A stretch of 62,000 nucleotides of DNA. Origin: Mesostigma viride. Its lineage: Eukaryota > Streptophyta > Mesostigmatophyceae > Mesostigmatales > Mesostigmataceae. Position 1 is the first letter of the stretch, and each line of letters begins with the position of its first letter. Where the stretch lies: positions 3,801,919 to 3,863,918 of the forward strand of contig RPFO01000448.1 in NCBI GenBank assembly GCA_009746045.1, written 5' to 3'. Under the pieces are notes generated by a model. The model searched no databases. It was not told the origin of the DNA and saw only the letters and a program-made list of their open reading frames with translations. A program made the translations under genes and the position numbers. Shown piece after piece: positions 19,656-30,501 of this stretch.

Positions 19656-20714
19656 ATGGATCCAGTGGGTGGTAACATGTCGCCTATACCTACCAACACT
19701 CCTACTATGAGTAATAATAATAACAATGTTAACAACAATAACAACAATCGTGGTAACCGACGGGACTCACTTGAAACGGTGCACCATCTCACTCCTCAAG
19801 GTAATCTGCGTACCTCACCTCCTTCTCCTGTTGCTGGTGGTCGCCGTCGTCCCTCACTTACCCCTCCTACCTATGAACAACGTATGCATGTCAGATTTAG
19901 TGATGACCCTTCCCTTACCCTGAACCAGGCCCCTGCCCCTCCTGCAACCTTGGCTCAACCCCCCAGCAGGTCCTCACTAACTAACAATGTTGCTAGACCT
20001 CCTTCCCACCCTGTGCCTTCCATGCCTGCTTTTAACACGGGTCGTGCCTCTGCCCCTGTCGGTCCTTCTGGGCGCCCTAGTGCAGTTCCCTTTTACCCAC
20101 CTGCTTCTTGGTCCTACCCTGAGACGGCCTATGAGGCAGCCCAGGTCCCTACCCGTGTGGCTGATTTAGAAGTTAATAGTGATTTCAGCACCATGCCTCT
20201 AGATGACAGAAATTATGATCATTTTGCCTACTCCTCTCTTCGTGAGCAATATACTGTACCCTTCTCCTATGGGCACCATCCTGAAACGGTGGCCCCTTCT
20301 AGACCCCTACCCAAGACTTTTCCTCTTCCTTCCTTTTATCCCGCTTATGTAGCAGTGGAAGATAGTGGCCCTATGGGAAAAACTGACTCTTCCAATCCCC
20401 CTAAGCCCCCTGCTCTTCCCCTCTTTGCTAACCTTCCCAAGCTGGATGTCAAGTCTACCCCTCAACAGTTTTTCACCTTTATCATGTTGCTTACCCAGAA
20501 CACAGAGTCGTGGCAGAATCATAATAGATGGCGTCTCTCTGATGCTGTATTAGTTCCTCACTATCTTACAACCTGCATTACTCCTGAGCTTGCTAACCTC
20601 ATTCAGTGTGAGTCTTTGGCCTCTCATGCCTACCCTAACTCTGTCGCAGAATTGTTTAAGCGTTTAGTGTCCATTTACCCAGAGGCCTCAATTGAGGCCT
20701 TTTGGCTCAATTGA
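19656..20714 (+). CDS. Ty3 Gag, N-terminal part, interrupted
   Basis: Starts at ATG 19656 in an AT-rich context. The first ~240 residues are low complexity (Asn repeats, then Pro/Ser/Arg-rich). About 250-345 is a retrotransposon Gag helical region with LPKLDVKSTPQQFFTFIMLL and AELFKRLVSIYPEASIEAF. The frame is broken at about 20704 by an insertion flanked by GGCCTCAATTGAGGCCTTTT. The Gag continuation is at 22442-23182. Confidence 0.8.
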   Translation: MDPVGGNMSPIPTNTPTMSNNNNNVNNNNNNRGNRRDSLETVHHLTPQGNLRTSPPSPVAGGRRRPSLTPPTYEQRMHVRFSDDPSLTLNQAPAPPATLAQPPSRSSLTNNVARPPSHPVPSMPAFNTGRASAPVGPSGRPSAVPFYPPASWSYPETAYEAAQVPTRVADLEVNSDFSTMPLDDRNYDHFAYSSLREQYTVPFSYGHHPETVAPSRPLPKTFPLPSFYPAYVAVEDSGPMGKTDSSNPPKPPALPLFANLPKLDVKSTPQQFFTFIMLLTQNTESWQNHNRWRLSDAVLVPHYLTTCITPELANLIQCESLASHAYPNSVAELFKRLVSIYPEASIEAFWLN

Positions 20715-22420
20715 GGCCTTTTTCACCAAGGTCACATGGGGACGGTAATTTTGGCGGGAAGGACCGGTCCTATGGGTCGTCCGGCCCCAGTGGCGCGAAT
20801 CTGGTATATGTGCTGAGCGTCCTGACCCGTTGGGGTCGACAGGGGTCGACGGTTACTGAAAGATATGTGAGGTGGAAAAGTACCTATTTTGGCCACTTTC
20901 GTGCAACCGGACGACGAATTTTCACGAATGCACGACCATGGCGGCCTCGAGTAAAATAGACCGTATGGCCACGTTCGTGCATCATTTCGACCAGTAAGGA
21001 GCTCGTTGGGTAGATAATTTATCCGTGAAGCTAGCCCGATCGCTAAATGGGTCAAAAGTCAATTTCTAAATTCGTGGGGTCGTTATTTGTGTGCTGAATG
21101 CCAGGTTAGTGAAATTCAGCTGGGGCGTAATTGGCGTTGATAATGCGCCTGCCAGCAGGCCGGTGCTTCGATATGCTGGGAAGAGACTAGCGGAACGGCG
21201 GGGGGGATGTTGGGGCAGCCGTGACTAAAGGGGCACTGGCTATTTTCGAGCCTTTTGGCGTGGATCCGTAGGTAGAGGAAGGGGTGTTTTTAGCTAGGAA
21301 AAACTGGGATGCGGACAATAAACGCGCGCGCGCCCCCAGCTATGGGAGCGCCATTATGCGAACAGCGCTGGTGAGGCCGCTGCAGCCGCTTTCATACGTC
21401 AATGGACGACGCATGGAGCGTCTGTCCGGCCAGATTTGCGGGCTGCATCGCTTCCGGACAACTTGAAAACGCCGAGCTTGAACAGCTTTTCTAATGCAGC
21501 CACGTTCAGCGCCAGCGCATATGCGTGCCTAGTGATCCCGGGTGTGAGGGGTGTGAAAGGTAAGTGCGTCCTGGTGGTAGTAAGGTAATGGCATCGATTT
21601 GCTTGTGATATCGTCAGTTTTTAGCTGCCTATCGGCGCCTAGTGCCGATGTGACGTAAGGCAGGTTACAGTACTTCGTGCAGTGCTCTGCGGCTGGCCCC
21701 CGCCTTATAGACGTGTTTGCTTTCCATAAGAAGCATGGCAGTTCCTGCCATGCTGGCCATGTCTCAGGCAACCCTTGCAAAGCCCGAAATCAAGCTAAGA
21801 GGTCTAGTAGGCTGTGCAAATGTTGTCCAGTTATGCTTGTATATCTTGCCATGTGCTGTTCATCTGCTGCCGCGGCAGCAAACCCCTGTCATAATATACC
21901 GTAACAACCTAGATATTGGGGCTATGTGAGTGAAGCTACGCGCTTGGAAGGTCACACCTATCATTATAATGCATGATCCTTGTGCGTGTTTGTAATAGAG
22001 GCTTTGGATTCCTCATGGTTACGTGCAATACCCATGGCAGGCTATTGCTGCCTGCAGTGCTGCGCGACAGCCCCGGCCGTGCAAGTGTGTGTGAGGGGTC
22101 CCTTGGGGAGCATGCCATGTCATGCCATGCTTACCATGTCGTGGGGGAACCTCGTAAGGTCCAAAAGACACGTTACATGCAGATGGAACTGAGTACTGAC
22201 GCCTTTTGGTCGCTTGTATCTATGGTCATGTTGTGTTGATGGTGCCGTCGCAGCGACAACCTGTTTTATAAAATCATAATTAAATATGTATTAGGGCTAT
22301 ATGACTGATGTTAAGTGCTGGGAACCCCGAAACAATCATAATAATGCATGGCCTTCACTCATATTTGGAATAAAGTTTGTTGGCTCATTGTAATTACATG
22401 CAACACCCAATTTATGAAAA
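20704..22420. mobile_element. Insertion in Ty3 gag flanked by long palindromic direct repeats
   Basis: About 1.7 kb separates the two halves of gag. The 20-bp sequence GGCCTCAATTGAGGCCTTTT stands at 20684-20703 and again at 22422-22441, and a near copy lacking one C lies at 20704-20722. Inside, about 21920-22090 and 22280-22410 are diverged direct copies (GGGCTAT.TGA.TGA, ATAATGCATG, ACATGCAA.ACCCA). No coding region was recognised. The long target duplication would fit retroposition, but the element class is unknown. Confidence 0.6.
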
Positions 22421-22441
22421 GGCCTCAATTGAGGCCTTTTT

Positions 22442-23182
22442 CCAGGTAGATAGACATTAGAGAACCATTTAGTCCCTCCTGATTCAGATTGGCAGGATAG
22501 ATTAGCCTTTGGTACCTTGCAGCAGGGTACTAAATCATTTAAGGAGTATATGAAAGAGTTTGATGCTCAGATGGTACGAATTAGGGATTTGTCGGGTGCA
22601 GAAGTACGTGCTCGCTTCCTCCAAGGCCTCAGTAGACCCTTATTACGTGAAGTCAAGCGCCAGTTCTCTGCCTACCGTTTTACTGATCTGCCCCTCAAGC
22701 ATGTGCGCCAGCATCTCTTGCGAGTAGCAGATTTCTTCACCACCCCTTCTCTTCCTACCCGTTCCCGTATTAATAATATTATCCTTACCCCTGAGGAGGA
22801 GAACTCCTATGTAGAAGAATTAGATATCTGCGTTGCTGATCTATCAGCTCTTGATGTCTCTCATATCACATGCTATCATTGTAAGGAAGTAGGTCATCTT
22901 AAACGTGAGTGCCCCAAGTTCCTTTCGGGTGCTCCCCCTCATCCCGACGCTCGCCCTCCTCGTACCCCTCAGCGTGCTCCTATTCGTCCTACTTCAGGAC
23001 GCATTCCCTCAGCTACCCCTAGTAGGCTGAATGCTGTGCAGGCAGGACCCCCAGGGTTCCCCTATGATAATCAGGCTCCCGCACCCTCTTCGCTCCCTCG
23101 TGACCCTCCAGCAGTGGCTTTTTCGCCAGGGTCTTCTTCGGGGTTAGTTCCTATGGATTTGGGGGGGGAGGGGGAACAGTAG
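22442..23182 (+). CDS. Ty3 Gag, C-terminal part with zinc knuckle
   Basis: The frame is clear from about 22475 (DSDWQDRLAFGTL). It carries the typical Gag motif SFKEYMKEFDAQMVR...FLQGL, then the zinc knuckle CYHCKEVGHLKREC (C-X2-C-X4-H-X4-C), then a Pro/Arg-rich tail. The frame closes at a G8 run (23161-23168). The following frame (23185-23370) continues colinearly toward the protease, so a one-base shift here could be an error or a gag-pol frameshift. Confidence 0.85.
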
Positions 23183-23184
23183 GC

Positions 23185-24842
23185 CTGTCAGCCGGGGGTA
23201 ACCTGGACAGGTCCTTAGATAGTACCCCAGATAAAAATTTTTGCCTGCCTGTTTTTATAACCTCTGTAGGAGCTGAATCTTCCCTACCACTACGTGTGCG
23301 TCCTCTTATGTTCTTGAATGGTGGTTTAACCGTTCCCCACACTGTTGTAGACCCTTTCTTGCATGCTGATGAACTTTGAATGTCTCTGTGTTGGTAGATA
23401 GCGGTGCGGCTAGCTCCTTTGTGAGCGAGGCCCTAGTTAGGCGTTTAGGACTAGTCCCTACCCCTCACACCAAACCTGTCACTGTTCATTATGCTGATGG
23501 TCGCACCAGTCATTCCCCGGGTACGGTGTCCCTTCCCCTGGTCATACAAGGACGTACTGTCAACCTGACGGCCACTATAGGCCCTATCACTACCGCTGAT
23601 GTATTACTAGGATTAGATTGGCACCAGGATAATAAGATTACTATTAATTATGATACCATGGTCATTTGGTTTCCAGATAGCTCTTACTGGGTACCGGAAC
23701 GTCATTATAGATTGGAAAATTTATCCTTGGTAGATATTACTCCTCCTACACCTGTTGATCCTCCTGTAAGACCTATACCTGAAGTATTAATGTCCAATGA
23801 TGAGTTGCGTTCTGAACTAAAGGAATATGGATATTTATTATGTATGTTCCTTCAGTTAGAAGTACAGGAGATACCTATCACTAATAATAGTGTGGATATA
23901 GATATAAACACAGTGGATACAATAGGAGTGGGATTTACTGAAAATGAAATAGTAAGATACATGGCTGTGATAGATTCCTCAAAAGTTTTTGAAGAAAAGA
24001 CTCCTTCTTATCCTCCTCCTCGTTCTGTTTTACACCGTGTAGTTATCAAGGACGGTGCAGTTCCTACGCACTCTCCGATGTATAGAATGGGCCCTACCGA
24101 GTTAAAGGAACTAAAACAGATTTTAGTGTCACTATTAGAAGCAGGATTGATAGAGCCTAGTAACTCTCCCTACTCAGCTGGTGTCCTGTTAGTTCCTAAG
24201 CCAAATGGCAAGTTTCGCCTAGTTACTGATTATAGGAAGTTGAATGATATTACTGTGAAGTCTAAATACCCTCTACCTCGTATTGATGATATATTTAATA
24301 AGGTTAAAGGTTCCACTTGTTTCACAGTACTGGATTGTGCGGATGGTTTTTGGCAGTTGCGGATAGCTCCTGAGGATTGCCATAAAACCGCCTTTGCTAC
24401 CCCTTTTGGTCATTACCAGTTTAGAGTAGCGGCTATGGGACTCTGTAACTCGCCTGCCTCTTTTCAAATGTTAATGAATGAAGTGCTTAGACCTGTTATG
24501 GGAAATTCTCACCTTCCTCAGGTGTCCTCTGATTTAAAGGATCCTTCCTTCTCCTCTGTTTCTTTATCTGAGCATGACCGTTCTTGTGCTCAAGCTTACT
24601 TAGATGATATTCTTATTTACTCTCCTGATTTTGAAACGCACCTACGTGATTTAAAGAAAGTATTAGAAATAATGGCTGAAAATTCTTTGTGGGCGCGCCG
24701 TGCTAAAGTTCGTTCGGGTAGGAGTGTCCCATTTTTAGGGCACGTTCTGTCAGATGCCGGGGTCGCTACCGACCCGGATAAAACTAAGTCAATTCAGGAA
24801 TGGCCTACCCTACCGACGTTAAAGGTGTACGTAGTTTTCTAG
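23185..24842 (+). CDS. Ty3 protease and reverse transcriptase
   Basis: A linker read from 23185 joins the 23376 frame by a one-base shift near CTTTGAATG (about 23370). In the 489-codon frame from 23376, retropepsin has DSGAASSF (D8-S-G) and DVLLGLDW (about 75-82). RT covers about 205-480 with GKFRLVTDYRKLN, TVLDCADGFWQL (D320) and AYLDDILIYS (D410/D411). An unusual ~25-residue Ser/Asp-rich insertion precedes the YLDD motif. The frame leaves at CCTACCCTACC (about 24800), where one missing base would explain the shift to RNase H. The catalytic residues are intact. Confidence 0.9.
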
Positions 24843-25675
24843 GAATTGCTTCTTACTATAGGCGTTTTATCCCGCGTTTCGCAACTATAGCAGCCCCTAT
24901 TAATCATTTATTAAAGAAGGATATCCCCTTTGTTTGGAGTAGTGAATGTCAGTCGGCTTTTCAGTGCCTAAAATCCCTACTCCTTTCCCCTCCTGTACTC
25001 ATCCTACCGGATACTACTAAACCCTTTGTTGTGGCTACAGATGCTAGTAAGGTAGCTATAGGTGGCGTCCTTCTCCAGGATCAGGGTCAGGGCTTACAGC
25101 CAATTGAGTATATCTCTAGGACAATGCTCCCTGCGGAGCGTAACTATCCCGTACACCAGCAGGAACTCTTAGCGGTGGTGTATTGTTGCCACGCGTGGCA
25201 GCACTTTCTTAAAGGTGCTCAATTTGATGTCTGCCTGAATGAACCCTGTGAGCTAGATCCTTATAGGTTAGTTATCCAAACGGATCACCGTCCCCTTACC
25301 CATCTTCTCTCCCAACCCAACCTTACCCCTCGGCAAGCGCGCTGGATGGAATTTTTAGCACAGTTTTCCCCTTTTAAACTTCAGTATGTTAAGGGTGTAG
25401 ATAACATAGTACCAGATGCACTCTCTCGTCGTGCAGATTACTCCTTTTTCGAGGACCTTGATGTTCTCAATACTACTCTAGTTCCTACTACTATGGGTGT
25501 AACCCCTTATGGTGAACTACCTGATGATGAATCCTATGCCTACCTCTTTCATACAGCTGTTCGCATGCCTGATCTCCTTTCTCACGTAGGACTCTCTCTC
25601 CCGTGTGAGGCCCTTCCCGTGGCCTCGGTGGGGGGGAGGGGAAAAATAAAATTTCTATACCGCTTAGCCATATAG
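24800..25675 (+). CDS. Ty3 RT connection and RNase H
   Basis: Begins with the typical VRSFLGIASYYRRFI thumb/connection. RNase H has VVATDASKVAIGGVL (D), QQELLAVVYCCHAW (E), VIQTDHRPLTHLL (D) and DNIVPDALSRR (D), all expected Ty3 positions. The frame ends after a G7AG4 stretch at about 25630. Integrase follows in the next frame. Confidence 0.92.
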   Translation: MAYPTDVKGVRSFLGIASYYRRFIPRFATIAAPINHLLKKDIPFVWSSECQSAFQCLKSLLLSPPVLILPDTTKPFVVATDASKVAIGGVLLQDQGQGLQPIEYISRTMLPAERNYPVHQQELLAVVYCCHAWQHFLKGAQFDVCLNEPCELDPYRLVIQTDHRPLTHLLSQPNLTPRQARWMEFLAQFSPFKLQYVKGVDNIVPDALSRRADYSFFEDLDVLNTTLVPTTMGVTPYGELPDDESYAYLFHTAVRMPDLLSHVGLSLPCEALPVASVGGRGKIKFLYRLAI

Positions 25676-25785
25676 CGACTAGGTCAGGAAAGTCTTATGA
25701 AAACATAGTCCCTCTAGGACCTCCCCTTCTCTTTGGCAAGGCGGTAGGAGATCTCTTTAAACCTGTTCTGGATACCTCTGTAGCG

Positions 25786-26673
25786 ATGCCTACCTCTGAT
25801 CTTGAACGTCTTATTAGTAGATTTACGGCCACTGAGCCGGAAGCATTAGCTGCCATTGCTGCACATCCCCAACAATTAGGCAAGCACCCTTGTAAATTTG
25901 TAGGTGGGTTTTTATATGTGCAGATAGCAGATTCTCCCCCTCAATGGCGCCTGTATGTCCCTCCTATCTGTCGCTCCTCCTTGCTCTTTGAGTTGCATGA
26001 CTTAGCTGCTCATCAGGGTGGTAAACGGGTACGGGACCTAGTAGCCCGCTCTTATTACTGGCCTTCCCTTTATAAGGATGTAGATGAGTATGTTAGAACT
26101 TGTCAATCTTGCCAGGAGATGAAACCCAATAACGTAGGACAGATAGCAGAACCTAGGACCTTGCCTGACCCCATCATGCCGTGGGATTCTATCATGATGG
26201 ATTTTGTAGGACCTTTTAGAAAGAATGATAGGGGCAATGCCCAGATCCTTGTGTTCATAGATCGTTTTACTCGTATGTGCCATCTCGTGCCGTGTCCTTT
26301 AGAACTCACAGCACGTGATTGCGCACGCCTATACCTCAATAATGTATACAGATATCATGGTTTGAGTAGGCAGTTTATTAGTGATAAGGATAAGTTATTT
26401 ACCTCAGATTTTTGGCAGCAGTTTTTCGCTGCCATCGGTACCAAGGTTACCTACGGTACTGCCTACCACTCCTCCTCCTCTCATTTAGTAGAGCGTCTTA
26501 ATAGGGTAGTAGAAGAAGCGCTTAGGCACTATGTTAATGGCTCGGGAAGTGATTGGGAGGATTATTTATGTTTGGTAGAGTTCTCCCTCAACAATTGTCC
26601 CCAAGCTGCGCATGGATATACGCCCTTCTTCTTAGATACTGGTAGACAGCCTCTTACCCTACCTCTCTCTTAG
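25786..26673 (+). CDS. Ty3 integrase
   Basis: N-terminal HHCC zinc-binding motif: ELHDLAAHQGG and TCQSCQ. The DDE core reads MMDFVGPF (first D), FISDKDKLF (second D) and HLVERLNRVVEE (E). Integrase joins the cDNA to host DNA. The reading frame breaks at a short T run (about 26671) and continues at 26700. Confidence 0.92.
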   Translation: MPTSDLERLISRFTATEPEALAAIAAHPQQLGKHPCKFVGGFLYVQIADSPPQWRLYVPPICRSSLLFELHDLAAHQGGKRVRDLVARSYYWPSLYKDVDEYVRTCQSCQEMKPNNVGQIAEPRTLPDPIMPWDSIMMDFVGPFRKNDRGNAQILVFIDRFTRMCHLVPCPLELTARDCARLYLNNVYRYHGLSRQFISDKDKLFTSDFWQQFFAAIGTKVTYGTAYHSSSSHLVERLNRVVEEALRHYVNGSGSDWEDYLCLVEFSLNNCPQAAHGYTPFFLDTGRQPLTLPLS

Positions 26674-26679
26674 CTAGTC

Positions 26680-27310
26680 CTCTACGGGACAAGGATGATG
26701 TGTCCCGAGATACTGTAGAAGGTGTACAGTCCTTACTAGATAGAATGAAAACTGCTCATGACCACGCGATCTCAGGGTACCAAAAAGCTCAGTCTAAGTA
26801 CCTTGCTAGGTTGCGTGCCTCCTTAGATAGAAGAGCACCTGAGATAGAAATAGGAGATCTAGTATTAGTAGAAGGCCCCCGTGTTGGCCGTTTTGCTCAT
26901 AAGTTTGAAGCAGAACTTAAGGTCAAACTTAGGCCCGCCTTCTTAGGACCCTTCCATGTTTGTCTAGAGTAGGAAATTTCTTATATAAAGTCGATATCCC
27001 TACCTCTTGGCAGACACATTCGAACACCTTCCATAGGAGCCAGCTGAAACTGTACCACCCTAGTACGTTCGCTGGTAGAGAGCTAGCGCCTGCCCCTTTA
27101 GAGCATAACCCTGACACTGGGGAAGTAGAAGACGAAGTAGAAAGCATCGTGGCCCATAGAGATATAAAAAAGGGCCGCGGTACCCAGCGTCAGTATAAAG
27201 TGAAGTGGATGTATGCTCGTAGTGAAGTAGATAAGGTCTGGTATACGGAGAGTGAGCTAGATGGGTGTAGTCGCCTGCTCCAGGAATATAAAACCCTGCA
27301 CAAGCTCTAG
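26680..27310 (+). CDS. Ty3 integrase C-terminus with chromodomain
   Basis: Frame 26700-26972 carries the GPY/F-like region (IEIGDLVLV...LRPAFLGPFHV). After another one-base shift, frame 26960-27310 has VGNFLYKVDIP and FHRSQLKLY. The chromodomain about 27130-27300 reads EVESIVAHRD, QYKVKWMY and VWYTESEL. Chromodomains direct such elements to modified histones, which places this element among the chromoviruses. Confidence 0.85.
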
Positions 27311-27389
27311 TTGTAGGCTTTCTCCTCGATTCTTATGTTATGTCTGCTGTCGACGGGTGGTTGGTTGTCCCCTCCCCTCCGCAGCCGTC

Positions 27390-28725
27390 ATGTCAGAGCC
27401 TACCCCTCCGGCTGAGAGCCCGCTGCCGTCCCTGCCCCTACCGGACCCTGAGCTGTATACTTCGAGGCCCTTCCGGGCCGTTGGGTGTCACGGTCCAGTT
27501 ATCCGGGTGGCATCGTGCAGCCGGCCCTCCAGGCCCAGCATGCGGGTTTAGTCAGGGCGGCTCTCTTCGGGGTCACGTGGTACGGCCCCTCCCCTGCTGA
27601 ACCGCACCAGCTTGTTTTGCACGGGTTCGATGATGCCGGCCACTGTTTGCTAGAATGTGGCTCCAGCTGTCCAGCCTTGGGACAGATAGCTGCGGTTCTC
27701 CAGTGCCCCAGGGTGTTTTCCTACCTTTCTACCCCTGTGGGCCGCTCCTGCCTACGGGATGTATTCCCCTGGCTTCCAGCCGAGGGTGATGCGGAAATAG
27801 ATGAGAACCCCTGCGACCTTCTACGGGCAGTAGAGTTCATGGAGATAGCAGACCAGACAGCGGGCGTAGGATTGGGCGACCCTACTCCTACGGACGCGCC
27901 GGTAGAGGCACAGTATTCTCCTGAGTATTCGGCCTCCCCTGCGGCGTCCTCCTCTTCAGTGTCGGCGCCTTCCCCTGTCCCGTCTTCACCGAGGTCGGTC
28001 CTGTGCGCATCGGTGGAGCCTACCCCTTTGGGCTCTGGTCGTGAGCCTGATCCTCTTTCGGCGACAGTTTCTGCGATGCAGGCGCAGATCCAGTCCCTGA
28101 CGGCGGCCTTCGGGGCCTTCATGGCGGCCCAGGCGCACGCTCCAGCCACGCCAGGTGGGGTGTCTGCCGCAGCTGTGCCCCCTTCCCCTTCGGTCGCCTC
28201 GGCGTCTACGGGTCCGTCTGTGCCGCGCGAGCCCTCGGCGGCTGCGGCTCCCTCTGTTGCTGCGGCTCCTACGCCTTCGGCTACCTCTGCGCCTGCTACT
28301 GACGTACCTGCGCCTCGGCGCGAGTCCACCGTCCCAGCGGCCGCGCCCGTCGCCGCCGCGTCCGAGCCGCCCACCACGTCAGCGCCGCCCTCGCGGGGTT
28401 TCTTCAGCGACCCGGGCGGTCTTCCCAGGCTTTGGGAGGGCGGTCCTCCGCAGAGGATCCCGGTGCCTGACTGGAGCTTGGACGGTAACCAGTCGTATGC
28501 CGGATTGCCTGTCCCCACAGGCCCTATTTTCAACATGTGGCCTGGTGGTGCTCCGCCCCCAGAGACCGGCGCGCCAGTTGCGGAGGCGGGTCCGTCGCGA
28601 CCCCCTGCGGCATCGGGTCCGACGCGGCCCCCTGTTGTACCGGCGCCGTCTGCGTCTGTGCCGGTTCCTACCCCTTCGTCGGCCCCTGTCCCTTCGGCCC
28701 CGCGGTCGTTGGCTGCGGTTGTTCG
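27390..28725 (+). CDS. Ty3 extra 3' ORF, N-terminal part
   Basis: Starts at ATG 27390, about 80 bases after the integrase stop; two frame changes between 27430 and 27500 lead into the long frame from 27485. The first ~120 residues are mixed (HGFDDAGHCLLECGSSCPALG...DVFPWLPAEGD). A long Ala/Pro/Ser-rich linker follows, with a helical AMQAQIQSLTAAFGAFMAAQ segment. The frame is broken by an inserted TIR element at 28726. A fragment of another copy (33707-34334, minus) shows the uninterrupted arrangement. No transmembrane segment or known domain is visible. The position is where envelope-like or accessory ORFs lie in some retroelements, but nothing supports an envelope. Confidence 0.7.
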
Positions 28726-29510
28726 CATCCCGTTTCGTTTAAGTGGCCAGCCGGAGCGGCTGCTTAGGTTTTAGCGGGCAAGTGTTCGAAGCGCGTCATT
28801 GGTGAATTACTCGGGAACTTGGGTTTCCCCGCGAAACTCCAACCGCACGTTCAGATTTCCAAATCTCAAGTAAAGTTCGGCGCAACTTTCTGAACGGGGG
28901 CAGTTGACGAGCAGCATTCCTCCGGACGAATGAATTGCGTTCCATACTTGCGCAAAATTTTGAAAGGTAGCTTGCGTGCAGCCCTACTAAAATTTGCGCG
29001 CACGTTCAGATTTCCAAATCTCAAGTAAATTTCGGCGGAACATTCTGAACGGGGGTAGTTGGCGGGCAGCGTTCCTCCAGACGAATGAAATGCGTTCCAT
29101 ACTAGCGCAAAATTTTGAAAGGTAGCTTGCGTGCAGCCCTACTAAAATTTGCGCAAAGTGTAGGACTGAAAATTCGTAACGGAAACGTTTTGGTAGTTGC
29201 CGTCACTTCCTCTTGTGCAAACGTGTGGGAGTGAAAATTCGTAACGGAAACTTTTTGGTAGTTGCCGTCACTTCATTTTGCGCGAGTGTTGGGCTGAAAA
29301 TTCGTAACGGAAACTTTTCGGTAGTTGCCGTCACTTCCTTTGGTTCGACTGAAAATTCGCTGAAATTCGCTGAATTCGTACCGTAGCCTAATTTTTAGTA
29401 CCTCGAAGTGACGGGGCACCTAAAAATTTGCCCACAAGTACACTTGGCAGCGCGCTCACTGGGAAAAATTGTACAGCCGCTCCGGCGGGCCACTTGAACG
29501 AATTGTAATG
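28726..29510. mobile_element. 785-bp TIR element inserted in the Ty3 3' ORF
   Basis: The left end CATCCCGTTTCGTTTAAGTG and the complement of the right end (CATTACAATTCGTTCAAGTG) form imperfect terminal inverted repeats of about 38 bp that continue as GCCGGAGCGGCTG. The empty-site copy at 33707-34334 lacks this segment. Inside, a ~147-bp unit with AAATTTGCGC and GTTCAGATTTCCAAATCTCA is duplicated (28845-28995, 28996-29155), and a ~63-bp unit GAAAATTCGTAACGGAAAC is present three times (29168-29340). There is no coding region; MITE-like. Confidence 0.85.
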
Positions 29511-30501
29511 GTCCAGTGGCTCTGACCCGCGCGCCACCCGCGCTGCCGATTCCCTTCGGGAGTTGTCAGAGGGCGATCGGGATCGGGCCCCTTCTGTGGT
29601 GCATGCGACTCCGGAGTCGCGCGACACGCCTGTCTTTGGGTACGGTATGTCTGCGCTCGCCTGCCGCCAGTGTGACCTGCCGCGCGCCTCCGCCGAGCTT
29701 GCCATTTCGCCCATGTCCTACGGTTTCTCTCAGGTGTGTCGGGCGCCGCGGGACCGTGGCCTACCAGTTGAGACTGATCGGCCTCCTTTTGACATGGTTA
29801 TTTTAGCTGATCCGGTGTTCCAGGGTGAGATCCTGGTGCGGCGCGTCCTGTATCGCTGGGCTAGGCGCCACAATGACTTGGACACCTACGGCGGGTTCCA
29901 GTGGGCTTACCCTCCGCCTCTGGGCATTATGGCCTCAGATGCCCTTACGGTAGAGTTTCCTGCGGTGCCGGGTGCCACGTACAGCACGGTCCTTCAGCCC
30001 ATCCTAGAGTGGGATGCCCGTCGTCCAGCGCCCATCCCGGGCCAGGGTTTGGACTCTCGGGGTCATCCTCCTCCCCGGGCTAGCGACTACCTCGAGACGT
30101 TCGGGTCGCGACAGTGTGCCCGTCGGTGGCGCTCCCGTGAGATTCGGCATATCCGGTTGTGGCCCTCCAACGTGGAGCCCCTGGTAGATCTGTTCTTCCC
30201 GACGGGTATGCGCCCACGGATCCGGTACCATCGCCTGCTCCTGCGGGCTCTCTGCCTGATCGCGGTAGAGCCTTTCCTACGCCTCTTTGCCTGTGGTTTC
30301 CTGGACTGGGCCCGGGGCCAGGTCGTTCTTACGCAGCATAGGTATTACTGGGCCTTCCTGGGTCTTTTTCCTGACGGCGTGTGGGCCGATGTTTTCCTCA
30401 CTGTAGATAGGCACGACAATGCTGAGGAAGTGTCTCACTACCAGGCGTACCTGGATGTCCTGCTGGCCTCCCGTGGTACCTACCAGACGGATGGCCATTA
30501 G
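29511..30501 (+). CDS. Ty3 extra 3' ORF, C-terminal part
   Basis: Continuation of the ORF begun at 27390; removing 785 bp brings both frames into phase. This part is less repetitive and better conserved between copies: a Cys-containing FGYGMSALACRQC stretch, then PPFDMVILADPVFQGE and RRVLYRWARRHNDLDTY, and near the end LLLRALCLIAVEPFLRLFACGF and HRYYWAFLGLFPDGVWADVF. Aromatic, compact sequence suggests a folded domain, but I recognise no family. The intact protein would be near 780 residues. Confidence 0.7.

Noticed and set aside
27721-28728. 335-codon minus-strand frame
   Set aside because: Antisense shadow of the Ala/Pro-rich part of the Ty3 3' ORF; no motif.
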